64,000 bases of DNA. Source: Clavaria fumosa. Lineage: Eukaryota; Basidiomycota; Agaricomycetes; Agaricales; Clavariaceae. The position numbers were made by a program, and so were the translations under genes. The stretch lies in assembly GCA_951802425.1 (NCBI GenBank), contig OX637799.1, positions 1,426,001 to 1,490,000 of the forward strand, in the 5' to 3' direction. Numbering within the stretch: position 1 is the first letter of the stretch; each line of letters opens with the position of its first letter. Below the pieces are notes generated by a model. That model saw only the letters and a list, made by a program, of their open reading frames with translations. It was not told the origin of the DNA and did no database searches. Shown in pieces: positions 22,273 to 34,818 of the stretch.

Positions 22273-23581
22273 TCACTCTATCACCTCATCGTCAGTGTTA
22301 TTTTCTCCTGACTCCATGTCTTCGTGTCTTCTTGCACGAGCCTTTACGCGCTTCTCCAACTCTTTGTCCTCCTTCAGGTCATTTTGGCAGATCCATTTGT
22401 TGCACCCACTCGCAGGACACTTCTTTCTAGCGACTCTATTCCCACCGAGATATTGACGGACGGCCGCAGCAGAGTAAGAATGGCCGCACACCGAACTGCG
22501 ATACTTGCTTCAGTGTTGAAAGAATAGAATCAGCACAAAAGACACGAACGAAGTGAGAGGGTCAGTGATGGGCATCATGGTGAGAGGACATTTGTAGTCT
22601 TGTGTCACGCCCCCAATCTCGACGTCATCATCCTCGTCGCTGACATCGCCAGGTTCTATTTGCCATGAGCTCACTAACAGGACAGTCATGAAGCAAGAGA
22701 CTAAACCCTTTGGAATCATAGTCGTAACAGGTGGCATTGGCGTATCTGGATCACGAGCCGACTGCCAAACAATGCTCAACGAAGTCGCTCAGGAAATACG
22801 AGAGAATTTCCGTACAAATTGGCATTCCTTGAACTTGATGTATTCTTCGTGTTTGGCATATTTTTGTCGCGTAGTTTTTTTGCAATACGCTTCCAGGCGC
22901 GTATCCACGCTCTTGTCGTAGCGTCCTAGAACGTCATTCTGCAAAGCCGGCTCGCTCACACAAACGGGAACACCTAGAGCAACATATGCGCACCACAGAT
23001 TGCTGAAGAAGGAGCTGCTGGTTGATCTCGGAGATCACTTGCTCATGGCACAACATTTCCTCGTCTATATCGACGAGCTCTCTTATGACCAGCTCCAGTT
23101 CTTCTTCGGCCTAAGGACAGGGCATGAATTCTAAATTTTTGCAACACGACAACATGCGTACCTCCTCATGATCACCAGCCTCCACAAGCGCCATAGCAAT
23201 ATCTTTCACTTGCTGGAAGGAAAACGCGTGAAATGCTTGTCGAACGGACCCCCAATCCTTGCTTAGGTTTAGGATTCGCGTCGCGTCGGCTTTTTGTAAA
23301 GGTTGGTCATGAAAATTCTCCACATCAATCCGCTCTCCTTGATCTTCATCGCTGTCGACACCTCGATGGTCATCAGCTTCAGCTGGAGCTGGAGCCCTGC
23401 CCTTGCCTTTCCGGATGACGGGTTTTTTCTCGGTGGTCAATTTTGATTTGCGGCGTCGCGGTTGCTCCTCTTCGTCGTCATCGACGTCCTCTACCGGAAC
23501 CGGCTGGCTGGCCTCATCCTCTTCGATTTGATCAGGAGAGGGCTTGCGGACGCGACGACGCGAAGAGCTGGCTGACGGCAT
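22273..23581 (-). CDS. NSE2: E3 SUMO-protein ligase NSE2/MMS21, Smc5-Smc6 complex
   Basis: SUMO ligase subunit of the Smc5/6 DNA-repair complex. The N-terminus is acidic with a basic patch ([20 protein letters not shown]), then a helical Smc5-binding region ([20 protein letters not shown], and [14 protein letters not shown] over an intron). The C-terminal SP-RING reads [17 protein letters not shown], an intron, then [36 protein letters not shown] and [12 protein letters not shown], with the zinc ligands C, C-x-H, C and C visible. Start at complement 23579-23581; stop at 22273-22275. Its ATG is 88 bp from the divergent uS12m gene. Confidence 0.9.
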
Positions 23582-23669
23582 AGTATATGCTCTGCAACAA
23601 TCCCGCGCGTGTCACCTGACGCGTTCCGTCGGAGTCCGGAAGAGGAGCCGAGAGATTTTGACGACAACG

Positions 23670-24280
23670 ATGTTCGCAGCGCTGCAGGCAATCACCCGAC
23701 GACCACAATCCTGGACCCCACTTCTCTACCAGTGTCGTCTGGTACCGACCGCGCTCTCGCAGCCATCGTGCTCGTTTCATGCTTCCTCGGCTCTGTTACG
23801 AACCTTGAACCAGAGCATCCGGAGAAACGCCCCCAAACAACGCAAATCGGATCTCCCGAAGGCCCCTCTCCTCAATGGTTCGCCGCAACGAAAAGGTGTA
23901 TGCTCGCAGATCTTTATCATGACTCCCAAGAAACCCAACTCGGCCAAGCGCAAAGTCGCCAGGGTGAAACTCACCACTGGCAAGACTATCGCTGCTTATA
24001 TTCAGGGCGAGGGACACAATCTACAGGAGCATAGTGTCGTCTTAGTGAGGGGCGGTAGGACCCAGGACTTGCCAGGTCTTCGGTGAGCGGTCAAATTGAC
24101 ACCGCGTATTGCAAACTCTGATGAACACTCTCCAGGTACAAAATCGTGAGGGGCGCGTTGGACTTCGGTGGTGTGGTCAATCGAAGGACGGCCCGCAGCA
24201 AGTATGGAGGTACGCGCTTACTCCTTTATATTCTACTCCCCTTCCCAACTTTCCTTACAGCGAAAAAGCCCAAGAAGTAA
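23670..24280 (+). CDS. MRPS12: Mitochondrial small-subunit ribosomal protein uS12m
   Basis: Three exons, 23670-24082, 24136-24209 and 24261-24280, total 507 nt, giving 168 residues. After an import presequence ([20 protein letters not shown]) the S12 core reads [75 protein letters not shown] and KYGAKKPKK. The decoding-site PNSA and the GRTQDLPG loop are intact. The splice phases close exactly (GGAG|CG gives A). Stop TAA 24278-24280. Confidence 0.96.
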
Positions 24281-24386
24281 TCAACTTCGTCTGCAACATT
24301 AACATTCCTAGGCGTGAACAGCGTAATTCGCAGTCATTATCCGAAGTGTTTAAGCATATGATTTAAAGATGGTCCACGAGAATTAT

Positions 24387-27300
24387 TCAAGCCAGTCGCT
24401 CTTTGACATGAGTGCCCCGCATCATCTTCTCAATCTCACAATTGATCGCCCAACACCATGCGTCCCTTTCCAGTCGGCTTCGCGTCCTGAAGACGACCAG
24501 TTTCCGCTTGACTCCCAACTTGGGAGCCGTCCTGATCCTCTCCGATTCCGGCGCATCATGAGGAGGAGGGAGAGGAGCCTTTGGCCAATGAAATACCACA
24601 AAGAGCGTGTCCTCGTCAGAGTCGTCTACTTCAAGCCCATCTTGGTATCGGCGTGCGAGCTGGGGTGCCCCAGCATCGTATTGGTCCTCCGGCAATGCCA
24701 ATGTTGCGAGATAGCCAGAGCAGACATATGCGCCAAACAGACTGATCACTTTCGAAAGTCGGTGGTGCAACGGCGACCTCGGTGTGATGCAGAACTGCGT
24801 GAGGCAACTCGAGACGAGGATTAATTCCACAAGCCTGTTCGATCAAGTTCAGCCGCACGGAAAGAATGAAGGATTTGCTCAAAAGCTACGCACTTGTATG
24901 GTCCTCTTAAGCCCCTCCGCATGAACAGCTTTCCGCGTTTGACAATACTACTGCATCCGTCCAACACGCACCAATTATACATCGCCCCAAGCGCGGGAAG
25001 GTTCGCCGTGAGATTGCTAGTGGGCTCGGGCGACATGCTCGGATCACAGTGGGGATGAATCCGAGGCGTCACGCGAGGTCGTCCACTCCCCAGCTGCGCT
25101 AGATCCATCTCTTCTCGAGCGTCGACTTTGTGACGTAGTTGCCAATATCGTATGATGGCTCGCAGTCGATCCACCCACTCCACCGCGACCCGGTGTGAAT
25201 GAGTCTGTAAGAGCGAGGGTGGCTGTCAGGCTACATGACCACAGAGAGAAGAAATAAATGCATCACTTCGAAGCGGAAGACGTGCCCGTTCGTCAGGAGT
25301 AGCTCAAACGACCTCCTAATTTTCAGCCTGCCCTTGTCTGCTGCACGGGCCATGCCCACATCACCCCCTTCATCCTGTTCCTCATTCTCGACTACAGCAA
25401 CACCATCAGCTCCGCCTGCCTCTTCCGAGACCCAAGCGCGAACCCATCCATCGACGTCCTTGGCCTTCTTCTTCTTCGCCGCCGTCTCAGCTCGAGGGCT
25501 CACTACGACCTGGAACGCCCTCCTCACAGCGAGGACATTCCTCAGATCATAGAGGCCAAACGAGTCCAGGACATGCCGTGACCCCCTCCTCGTTTCGCTC
25601 GATTTAACACCTCCGACGCCGGGTACCGGCGGAGGGTACGCATACGCCGAGGCAAGGACGAAGATGAGGCCTTCTTGCGAGGACAGGTACACCGGGCTCT
25701 TGGCTTGGTTCCGCGGTCTGATGAAATCGAGATACCCTTCAATCGAGGGCGGCTTTACTAGGAAATTGCCATTCTCCAAAACCACCATAGGAGCATGCTC
25801 GGCCTTGCGCAACTCCAAGTGGCAATGCACGCCCAGCTAGCCTCAGAGGAGGGAAAAACAGTCACAGTGAGACATCAACCCCATATGCGTCTTAGATATT
25901 CACCTGCTTTAGGGCCAAGCCGGCGAGGACGGCCCACTCCCTCTTCATTCCATCAGCGTCTTCTTCGACCCAAATCCAGTCCAGGTTCGCCCCTGACCTC
26001 CACGCCAGCTCCAATCCTCTGCCAGCTGACCTGTCTTTTTCGAGGGCACCACGCCAGACGGGAAATGTGCTGAGGACCTTGAGGCACAAACGCTTCACAT
26101 TATCGCATGTGAATGTCCGGCTCAGATCAGAGTCGAGCGGTCGGTCCGGAATGTTCGGCCCGGTGGATGGGGAGGGAATGTCGATGTTGATCCGTATGTC
26201 AAGCGGGGCGATACGAACTTCCAGGGAAGGCGGTATTTTGCCACCTAGCTGGAGCCTTGGAAGGGATGGTCATTGACGGCAGCGTGGCGTTTATTGATGT
26301 AGGGTTCAAGATGACTAACCATAAGCGCCAAACCCAATCCAGTGCTCTACTTCTGCTCTGCAACTTGAAAACAAAGATGTTCGTGCCTTCTTTTGCACGC
26401 TCCGTCAAGCGTTGGGCCTCGCCGTTTCTCTTTGCCGTGGATGTCGGCTGGCATGTGATGCAGAATGTCAGGTCGACAAACGAGTATATGGAGAGTTGAC
26501 TGATCGAAGTCCGTAGCGGGATGATGAAACGTAGATGCTTGTGACGTAGTAGCCATTCCTTCAACGGAATGCTCTTTGACGTAAAAATCAGTGAATTGAC
26601 TCAGCGGGCGTGTCAAGAGATCACATACGTAATTCTCGTACAGCTCGATCCAATGGTTACCGTTAGCATCTTTGCGCCAAGCAACTAGAAACTCATCCCA
26701 AGCCTCGTGTACTAGATGCCTGGTGGTACGATGTTGCGCCTCGTCGAAGCGGGATCCCACACTATCGACTTTGGTGTAGCTGGTGCGAATCAGCATTCGG
26801 TCTGGGTCAGGGTAGTGAGCCGTGGGCAGAAAGACAGTATCTTCTACGTATCACACCTTGCATGACCATATTATCCGAATCTGTTGTAGCCATTGATTCG
26901 GCACTCGTCGCACCCAGGGCACTTCCAGAGCGTGCGAGGACTTCGCGAGGAGAGGCTGGTTGATCAAATTCAACGGCATCAACGTAATGCACTTGCTTGG
27001 CCTTTCCTTTCATTTTCTTCGACGAGGCTGCAAGGTCGCCGTCACTCCTGACGTGGTACCCATTGAGGAGAGAGCGGCCGGCGGGATGAAGGGATGTGCC
27101 AATAGCCAAGCTCGAAGAAGACGGTTTGGCGAGGAAACGACGGAGGAGTCGAGTAGTAGACGCAAAACTCGTAGATTCCACGGGTGAATCATTTGGATAC
27201 GGCGATGATGCGGTTGCGCTAAGCACATTTGGGTACAGAGATGATGCGGTCGCACTGGGCGCGCTAAGGGGAGGGCCTGGCTTTGAAGGAGGGGTCACAA

Positions 27301-27874
27301 ATGTTTCTTCAAGAGCTCCGGGGCTCGGGGCTGCACCCATCTGGCGAGACGAGGAGTCGCCGGAGCGATTAGAGCTTGAAGCCTTCGCGCTTGCATCCTT
27401 GGACTCGTCTAGAATGTCGACGCCGAAAAACTTGCCAACCTCGAAACTGCCTCCGACCCATTTCTTCTCTTTCCCAGCCCTCTTCTCCGCTTTGGCTTGT
27501 GCGATTCCGCCGAGGAGACGGCCCCAGTCGCTCTCCCGCCACTTCCGCGCCATCTCCTCTAGGACGTCACCCTCTACGTCCTCGCCCCACTCCGCCTCGT
27601 TCCCTCCTTTCGCCAGGAAGAACTCAAATGCATGCCGCTTAATTGCGGGCGGAAGAGGATTGTTCCCTGCTCCCTGCCCCGATTGTCCTGCCCGCCGAGA
27701 TGCTCGCCCTGCCGTCCTCAATGCGGCGGTGCTGTGCGCCAGGATGGCTTTCTCGGGCATGGGGCCTATGAACCATCGTCGATGCACATGGTCTGTTGAG
27801 TTGTCGAGGTGTTCCGGTATGAATGAGGACTTGACATTGGGCGCTGCCTGGGGATTGCTGTCCGTTGAAACCAT
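24387..27874 (-). CDS. Spo71/Mug56-like protein with PH domains (meiosis/sporulation)
   Basis: Large multi-exon protein, about 950-1000 residues. The N-terminal exon (26807-27874 and upstream) holds PMPEKAILAHST, HAFEFFLAKGGNEAEWGEDV, WRESDWGRLLGGIAQ and FEVGKFFGVDIL, then a Ser-rich disordered stretch with an imperfect repeat, SATASSLYPN and SATASSPYPN. Next come MLIRTSYTKVDSVG and WDEFLVAWRKDANGNHWIEL, an entry into a split PH domain, then NGHVFRFEVM, MYNWCVLDGCSSIVKRGKLF, MRRGLRGPYKC and RDAWCWAINCEIEKM, which closes the last PH domain. The arrangement resembles fungal Spo71, named Mug56 in fission yeast, which directs prospore-membrane growth. The start is uncertain: ATG at 27874 is the first that leaves a sensible N-terminus, but ATGs at 27994 and 28030 are also in frame. 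Confidence 0.68.
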
Positions 27875-28357
27875 GTGTAATTCAGCGTTGGAGATGCATT
27901 TTGACCGGGGTTTGTAGTTGCGCGTGGATGATGAGCATGGCGTCACGCGCTGGCGCCACACTGCCAGTGATCCAAGTGGATCTTGTCGCTGCATTCCTGT
28001 GTTACAAGTACAGCAAATGGATGGACGCAATTTTCTCTCATTCTGAGCGTGTGGTAGTAAGCGCGCTTTGAGGCTTCAAGGACAATCCGACGCTAGAAAG
28101 CTAACGGTGTGAATGGTAACCCTAACCACAAATAATGGTCTCGCTCTTGACCAGGAAATTTCATTTCCCTGTACAATAACGGAGAGTATGCCCAATAACG
28201 GAGAGTACACAATTGTAAAATGACAATATCTCGTTTATTTCTGTAAATGATGAGCAGGGGTGTGTGCAATGTTAGATATGTATGAGTAGGGGTGAGGACA
28301 ATTTATAACACAAGTTCTTTTGTTACCGCATCAGGACTTCAGTACAAGCAGCACACC
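27875..28357. other. Intergenic with small duplication
   Basis: Holds a 15-17 bp word (CAATAACGGAGAGTA) twice, near 28,168 and 28,191, and a single interstitial TAACCCTAACC near 28,118. These look like short chance or slippage products. No gene is seen. Confidence 0.4.
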
Positions 28358-30199
28358 TATTTTAATGATGCTTCCCTTTCAGTCTTACGTTTCTCAAGCA
28401 TGATCCGGTGTGATTCTTGAAGGTACTCTTCCGCTTCGTCCCTTTCAAAACTGACAACAACGTCAATTCATTTCTCCATTTCCCCGGATGGATGGCAAAG
28501 GGATACGCACCCTAACTTTTTTCCCTTGACATGCATGTCTGGCTCTCGAAACGCGAACGGGTTGACGTCAGTTTTGACGTTCAGGTTCGCGAGGCTGTCA
28601 GCAGACAGGGTGAGAATGAACCACCGCATACACGATCAACCGCTCATGTCGCTGCTTACCTATGATTCACGAAACGGTGCGTCGTCTCATCGCTGCGGAC
28701 GGCATATATCACGTCCAACATCTTGGCGTCGGGTCCCAGGCGCCAGTAATCTATTGCGATTGGCGGTGCTGGCTCTTCCGCCCTATTACGTGAAGCGATT
28801 AAGGAATTCAATCTATGGGGACGGCGCGCAAACTCGCCATTCCGGTAAACGCCCAGCTTCAATCTCCTGAATGCATCGCGTACTGTGGTGGTGGTGGACT
28901 AGTTAATGGACATACCCGCATAACACATGAGCGACATACTATGTCATCACAGCCTCCTCTTCCAGGTGTGCCACGAATCGGTGGCAAGAATTTGGGGAGA
29001 TCAGGTACGAGAAAACTTGATGGAGAGCGAAGTCAGAGGAGCCGGCGATGCGCGTGTCTTACCGAGACAACGTACAGAACAGGTTGTAGAACACCCCTTG
29101 TGCAGCGAGGATCATGCTACGAAGCAAGACCGACGGTTTACGCAAGGTCATGAATGTCCTTGGTATCGATCAAAAATAGGTCAGTCGAAGCGGATAGAAA
29201 ATTCAGTGGTGAACACACGGCTGACATCAAGTGCATGCGTTCATTCTCCGCCTCCTCTAGAAGGGTATGTATCCAGCCTGAGTCACGTTTCTGGTAAAGC
29301 GAAATTTAGTGTATCCAATTGTCCTATAGATGGCGCTAAACCTGCCATCAGCCTCAAGCTGGTGAGATGCCTCAGAGTGGCAGCCACCTGATAAGAGTTG
29401 AGTCGCAGTGGGTGACTATATAGTGTGTGTTTACCATTCCAGGTACGCCGGCAATAGATTCCAGGAACAATATTCGCTGAGCGCATGATTAAGCCTGGCG
29501 CTAGAGAAATCAAAATGTAGATGCACCTGTAACCACTGCGATGGAGATAGGACATAGCCCTTGTCCCTGAGCTCCTGTAGAGTCATGCTGGAATTCGGAG
29601 GGACTGAATTGTGACGGTAGCCCGTAACTAAATCAAAAGTGACCCTATGGACCGCATCAACGGTGGAATTTCTAGATGGGGTGGAGTATCCATCTCCTAC
29701 CGAGCAGACTTGACGAGGAAATATGCGAGCTTATCGCCTATGGTCTTGGTTTCTCTGTGCAAAACCTGAGACAACATGGTAAATTTGTATGACTGAATAG
29801 AAGCAGACTAAGCAGAGATGCGCACATCGACAGCCCTGAGCTCTTCTGGCGTGTAAACCGGATGAAACAGCACCCAATCCCCACGAAGCATCGTCGGCAC
29901 TGTGCTGACAGCACCAGGCTGTGTGATCTTTGTCGCCTTCGCTTCGGCTATAACTACACAATCCGGTACGGGCGTTTGATATGACAAAGGCGTCAAGAAA
30001 AGCGCGTGGGATAACCCAACTTGCCTTCAGCAGAGGTGGTATTGCCCCGTTTGGCCTCCGCGCTTGAGGAGGGCCTCACAAAAGTCCAAACGAAAGGGCG
30101 ACAAGTTATACGTGTCGTTGGGTACGCTAATGACCGCCAGAGGGCGGCATTATGCAGGGGGAGCCTAGCGGCGGGCATTCTGAGCATGGAGCTAGCCAT
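28358..30199 (-). CDS. AOX1: Mitochondrial alternative oxidase
   Basis: Cyanide-resistant ubiquinol oxidase of the inner membrane. The presequence ([17 protein letters not shown], start complement 30197-30199) is followed by [20 protein letters not shown] and later exons. Di-iron ligands are visible: [13 protein letters not shown] (near 29,230), HLEEEAVMT (near 28,955) and the final E-x2-H in [15 protein letters not shown] (near 28,690). Also present are [25 protein letters not shown] and [16 protein letters not shown], and a terminal exon ([17 protein letters not shown]) ending at TAG 28358-28360. One intron (28783-28837) needs a GC donor: exon ...LPE-TG|GCGAGT and acceptor AATAG|G, giving LPEW|AEEPAPP. 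A GT donor does not keep frame. Many introns; exact limits elsewhere are approximate. Confidence 0.9.
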
Positions 30200-33100
30200 G
30201 GTCAACAAACTCAAAAATTGCTGTGCACCGGGTTCCCGCTGTGACTCCTCTCCCCTATTGGCGTTGGTAAAGATCGCCCTGTCCTCAAGCAAGCGCCGGA
30301 CAACCCCCACCAGAGAGCAGTGCAATCAATGTCTATGAGTCTTGTACTATGACGTGTGAACTGATCGTGCATGGGAAGAAGAGCCTATATTCTGCGGCCC
30401 TTTTGTTTCGTGGCCTATGCGTCTAGCTTTCCTCATTTCGTTTCGTGGGCTAGATGCAGACGAGTTTTGGCTTTCAGGCGGACTATGAAACGCGCATACA
30501 GCGCTTCCACATTGTGCCTCTGGCTTTCTCGCCAGACTTTGTCTCACCCGCAGGTATTTGCTTTCCGTCCTTGCCTTTCATTCATTCATGATTGTCACCG
30601 TTTATCTAGCTTTTGTTTCTATCGGATGTCTACCTCTCTTTCGGCGGAGTCCATTAAATCGACATTGTTCTCATGACTCGGATGCTGAAGGCGTTTGCTG
30701 AGGGCATTCACCCTTGTACTGCACTCCTTTAAGCAACCACAGACGAACACATTACAGAGGCATTGCGTTTCGAATTTATGGCGAAATTCCGATGTAGTCT
30801 AGCGCTGAGCAGGGACTTTGGAAACCCAGCCATCAAAAGGAAGGATTGGGTTACCCGAGCGGTATGTACCTTCACCCCATACTGGTTCCTGCCGTTGCTC
30901 TGTTAGTTCGACACCCACTGCTTCCACTCCGGGTGTTGGTATCAATCCCGGTTCCTTCAGGTGTCTAGCATTTTCCTCCCCCTTTTCTAAGATCGTTCCA
31001 TGGGCATAGAATTAATGTATGACGGACTGTATAGGACTATTTCTATAGGACTATTTTCTAGTACAGTACATAAAATTGTGCTGTTCATGCCTTGTTCTCG
31101 CAGGTTTCGTCGCTCACTGGAATTGCCCGACTTTTTTGGGCCTCGTCATGGGAATGCCCTCTACAATGATGGCTTCGTACCGTAACACGCAAACAGATTA
31201 GCTCTAAGAAAGCCTCAGTCTGCAGCCTTTCAACCGTGCGACGGGTCACATGACTTAACAAGTTCGGAAGATTCATCAACCCGCCCAGGAGAAACGAGCT
31301 AAACGGTGAGAGAAAAATTAATACGAAACGGTGGACAATTACCCTGCATGAAGGTTTCGTAATGAAAGTAAGTATCGTCGCTCCTTGGAGATACTGGCCG
31401 CTTACGGACCCGTGCGAACCGTTTCTTAGAGTCTTACGGAAGCAGCCATCACGCTTTCTGATCCAGGTCCAAGTCGCGGGGTCAACGTGCCACGATATCG
31501 ACCTGCACGTAAAGGCGTTGTAACAGCAAACGGGAAGGGATGGTACACGATGAAGCAACTTGGAGCAGTGGCGCAGGATTCGCGTTGATAAGCCCACATC
31601 GATGGGGCCGCCAGCACCAAGCCAGTGTAAATTGTAAATAGACGGCCTGATGGCTAGTTGATGCAGCGGGCGTGCTCAGCGGCTGGGCGCTTCAACGCCG
31701 CAGCTCGGAAGCCAGCTGGGTACAGCATGGGCGGTTCTCAACATGGCATATCTCACTGCATCGCTCAGCACACGCGGCGGGAGGTGGGACTACAACGATG
31801 AGAACATATATAAAAAAGACTCGGTATTATTAGCTTCGAGTAGGCGACTTGGAAGAGGTTCAACAAACAACGTGGAAGCTGCGGGGAAGTCATCAGGACT
31901 GGGGTGGCGGCGACAAATTTGAGTCAAAATGAGAGCTAGGGTGGTTGTGGAGGTAACCTTTGTTAGGTCATAGAAGTGATGTAAAAGAGCGGCCAGTGAG
32001 TGGGGTGCTGATTCAGTATCGAGGTGCCGCCTCATTCTGGGATCCTGGGGCTTGGTAAACCTACGACCCAATGTTGCAAGGGTCAGGGTCTCATGCTGCG
32101 TGCCCTAGGTTCATCTTACCTCCACGGCGACGAGTTGACGTTTAGGAATCGGGCCCTGTGGGTGCGTGCTCGAGGACACTTCCAGCAACGGTGACTTGCG
32201 TTGCTAGACGAGGGGATTTGAGGGTGCGTGCCTCAGCAAAAGAGATGAGGTGTCGAGCACGTTGATCCAGGGCCAGAAAACAGGGAGAGGGATGCACACA
32301 ACGAGAGCGGAACAACGGCTGGCCACCAGTTCACGCGTTCATAGCGCCGCTATATGTGATATTCCCTGCAGACCAGCGGCAGGCACAGTGGACACTTGAG
32401 CGATCACGTTTCTCAAGCGGAAAAACCAACCGCATTAGAAACAACAATAATAATAAAACGCAAATCATGCAACCGCATGACTCAGAAGCCTGTGAAGAGT
32501 ACGCGTCCCTCGGGAGATCTGTGAATTGAACATGAGATGGATCTGGAGGTCGGAAACCCCCGCTTTACGGTCGTTGGTACTCACACGGGTCCTTCATATA
32601 AGTCCTGGGAACAGTGTGGACCTGTTGAAGTGTCCGAGTACACCGCAGTCGCATAGCACAGTCGGTTTAGCAACCACAGCCATCACGATTTGTGCATTAG
32701 TGAAGCGAATACTGGATCAGAAGAACGGGGGAGGTTCTACGGCCCGAAAAGAACAACGGAATGCTCCCCCGGGCTCAGTTGTTAACAAAGTTCTCTCACA
32801 ACGAAGCCAGTTGCATATGATGCGATCTTGCGCTCGCGAACCGTTCTGCTATCCGAAGCATTTTGAATTTGTGTGTCCTTGCGTGCCACATCCTATCAAT
32901 TGTCATAGGGTGGTCTGAAAGCGGAGAAGCAGCTTCGAGCCGACGACTGTCGAACAAGGGGCTTGATAGGGCTATCCTAGTCTAGACCGAGCCGAGAAGC
33001 CGCTGCGGAGGGATCAGCGAATACGGCATCCCAGGAAGGGCTCGATATGAACGGCAAACTTTGAGTAAGAGCAAGCGTTAAGTGCCGCAAACCAATTATC

Positions 33101-34814
33101 TGAGCATACCCTGATTGACATCATGAAGAGGGAGCGTAGCGTGAGGCGGGGGTCCACGAGGCAATGGCGAGCCATGAACTGGGCGGACGCGCAAACAAGG
33201 AAGGAATACCCCAGTAACGGCGGCTAGCCAACGGCAGCGAGCCAGAAGATTGAGTTTGGAGAAAATGGGATGAGGGCAATCTTGGGCACACCCATATCAG
33301 AGCGATCCCGAGCGAAAGATGGTAAGTGGAAACCCTGGGATCGATCATAGAAGCGGGAGAATGTGACGAGGTGCGTGATACCGAGGGTTTAAGGCTCCAT
33401 TTCCTTTTTTTTCCCAGCGGCGAATTAGTACATATTTCGTGAAAGGGATACGAACAAACCTCTCGGCGCCCACACGGTTCATATTGGAATTGGCCAGGGA
33501 CAGAGGCGAACATAAGATGCTAGATGGTTCCGGACCATTGAAAAAGTGCCGCAAAGCGGATAGGGACTGCGGTTCGGTGGATGCCAAAAAAAGGAAAGGT
33601 CAAAGATGGAAAATGGTAAGTAAAACAATGGCAGGGAACAAGCTAACCTTTCAGAAGGGGAAGTCGTTGAGCCGTGCAGTTGGAACTGCGTCGCCGAAAG
33701 CTGGCCCGAAGACCGAAACGGACCAGAGTCCCCCGTAAAAACAAAACACCGCCGTGAATGTTGCCAAGGAAAGAGGTGCACCACAGCATCACGGTCGATC
33801 GAACAGCTGCGGTGCAGCAAGCCAGGCCTATCGATACGGCCAACTGTATCTCTTCAAAGAGAGGAGCGATCGGGGGAGCAACACGAGGAAACAATCCCCG
33901 AGCTGGATGGAGTTTGTCCTGCAATGACCCTGGAAAAATGCGCGTGCGTGCGGAGAACCAAACGGAGGCATCTGGGAGAGCATGGTGGAGATCTGGGCGG
34001 CCAAATGGGGGCTATGCGTCGCCCAAATACAAAACATGAGGCCTCATTGAGCACCTAGATTGACAGGAAAAAGAGTGTATAAAAAGGTTCGGATCCCTCA
34101 TCCACGAGCGTCGATGATGATCGGGATCTCTCCTCATGATTGAGTTGTGCAGCTGCGTAAGTGTTGGACTTTCAAAGAGGTAGGTGGATGCCAGGCGTTT
34201 GCCTCATGGCGTCCGCGAACGGTCCAGCCGCGGCGGAGGCTGCTTCCGTGATGGCCGATCCGCATGCCGGGATGGCTGTACGACCATGCTGCTGCGATGG
34301 AGCAGCATTAAACCGGAGTAAATTGTCGACGCAAACGGAAGACAAAAAGGCCGCCGGAAGCGAGGTTTGTAAACAAATTCGTGTTGCGTATAACGTTGTT
34401 GTCAAGAAGAAAAAAAAAATCAAAGTTTAGACGCTGTTGAAGAATGGAGGTCAGAGTAGCACCTGCTGTATATAATAAGGACAAGGACAAGGACAACCAA
34501 CGTACCCCCTGGCAAGTCACCCAACTCCAACACCGAACCCGTCGGATAAAAAAACGCCACCCTTTGAACCGTGCTGGCGTTGCGAACCAAGCCGATTGAC
34601 CATTTAGAGCGCCAGGGATCATCTCGGTCAGGCGGAGCAGCTGTCACTGAGCGGCTAATTAGCGGCCCTGTAACTCCCCCCCCCCCTTCTACGTTACCCA
34701 CCCCCGCGCAGTACCTTATAAGGGCTCAAGCCTTAGAGGTCACTTCTTCTTCCTTTCCCATCCTCGCAGCGACGGCGCTCTCCTACGGCGACGGGAAACT
34801 TCAATGTGTCCCAG
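30200..34814. other. Gene-poor 4.6-kb region upstream of the CENP-B-type regulator
   Basis: Only short frames on both strands, none recognised as a protein and none joined by convincing splice sites. No LTR, transposase or tRNA signature was found. The last ~400 bp before the regulator contain a poly-C tract (about 34,676-34,686) and a TTATAAGG box near 34,716, suggesting a promoter. The rest could be distal regulatory DNA or a fully decayed insertion. Confidence 0.45.
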
Positions 34815-34818
34815 ATGA
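34804..34818 (+). promoter_or_regulatory. Four-codon upstream ORF overlapping the start codon
   Basis: ATG TGT CCC AGA TGA lies directly before the main ATG (34815-34817); the uORF stop and main start share bases (ATGA). If the transcript starts upstream, ribosomes ending here could reinitiate on the regulator's ATG. The transcript start near a TATA-like box at about 34,716 makes inclusion of the uORF likely but not proven. Confidence 0.5.

Noticed and set aside
27096..27917. 273-codon plus-strand frame
   Set aside because: Exactly antisense to the GC-rich Ser-rich exon of the Spo71/Mug56-like gene; no recognisable domain.
28115..28130. TAACCCTAACC, interstitial telomere-like
   Set aside because: A single unit only; no array, so not evidence of a telomere or fusion.
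34078..34100. GGTTCGGATCC resembling a tRNA B box
   Set aside because: No A box or foldable cloverleaf upstream, and the TTCGG differs from the TTCGA consensus. A similar GGTTCGAATTC near 7256 lies in coding sequence.
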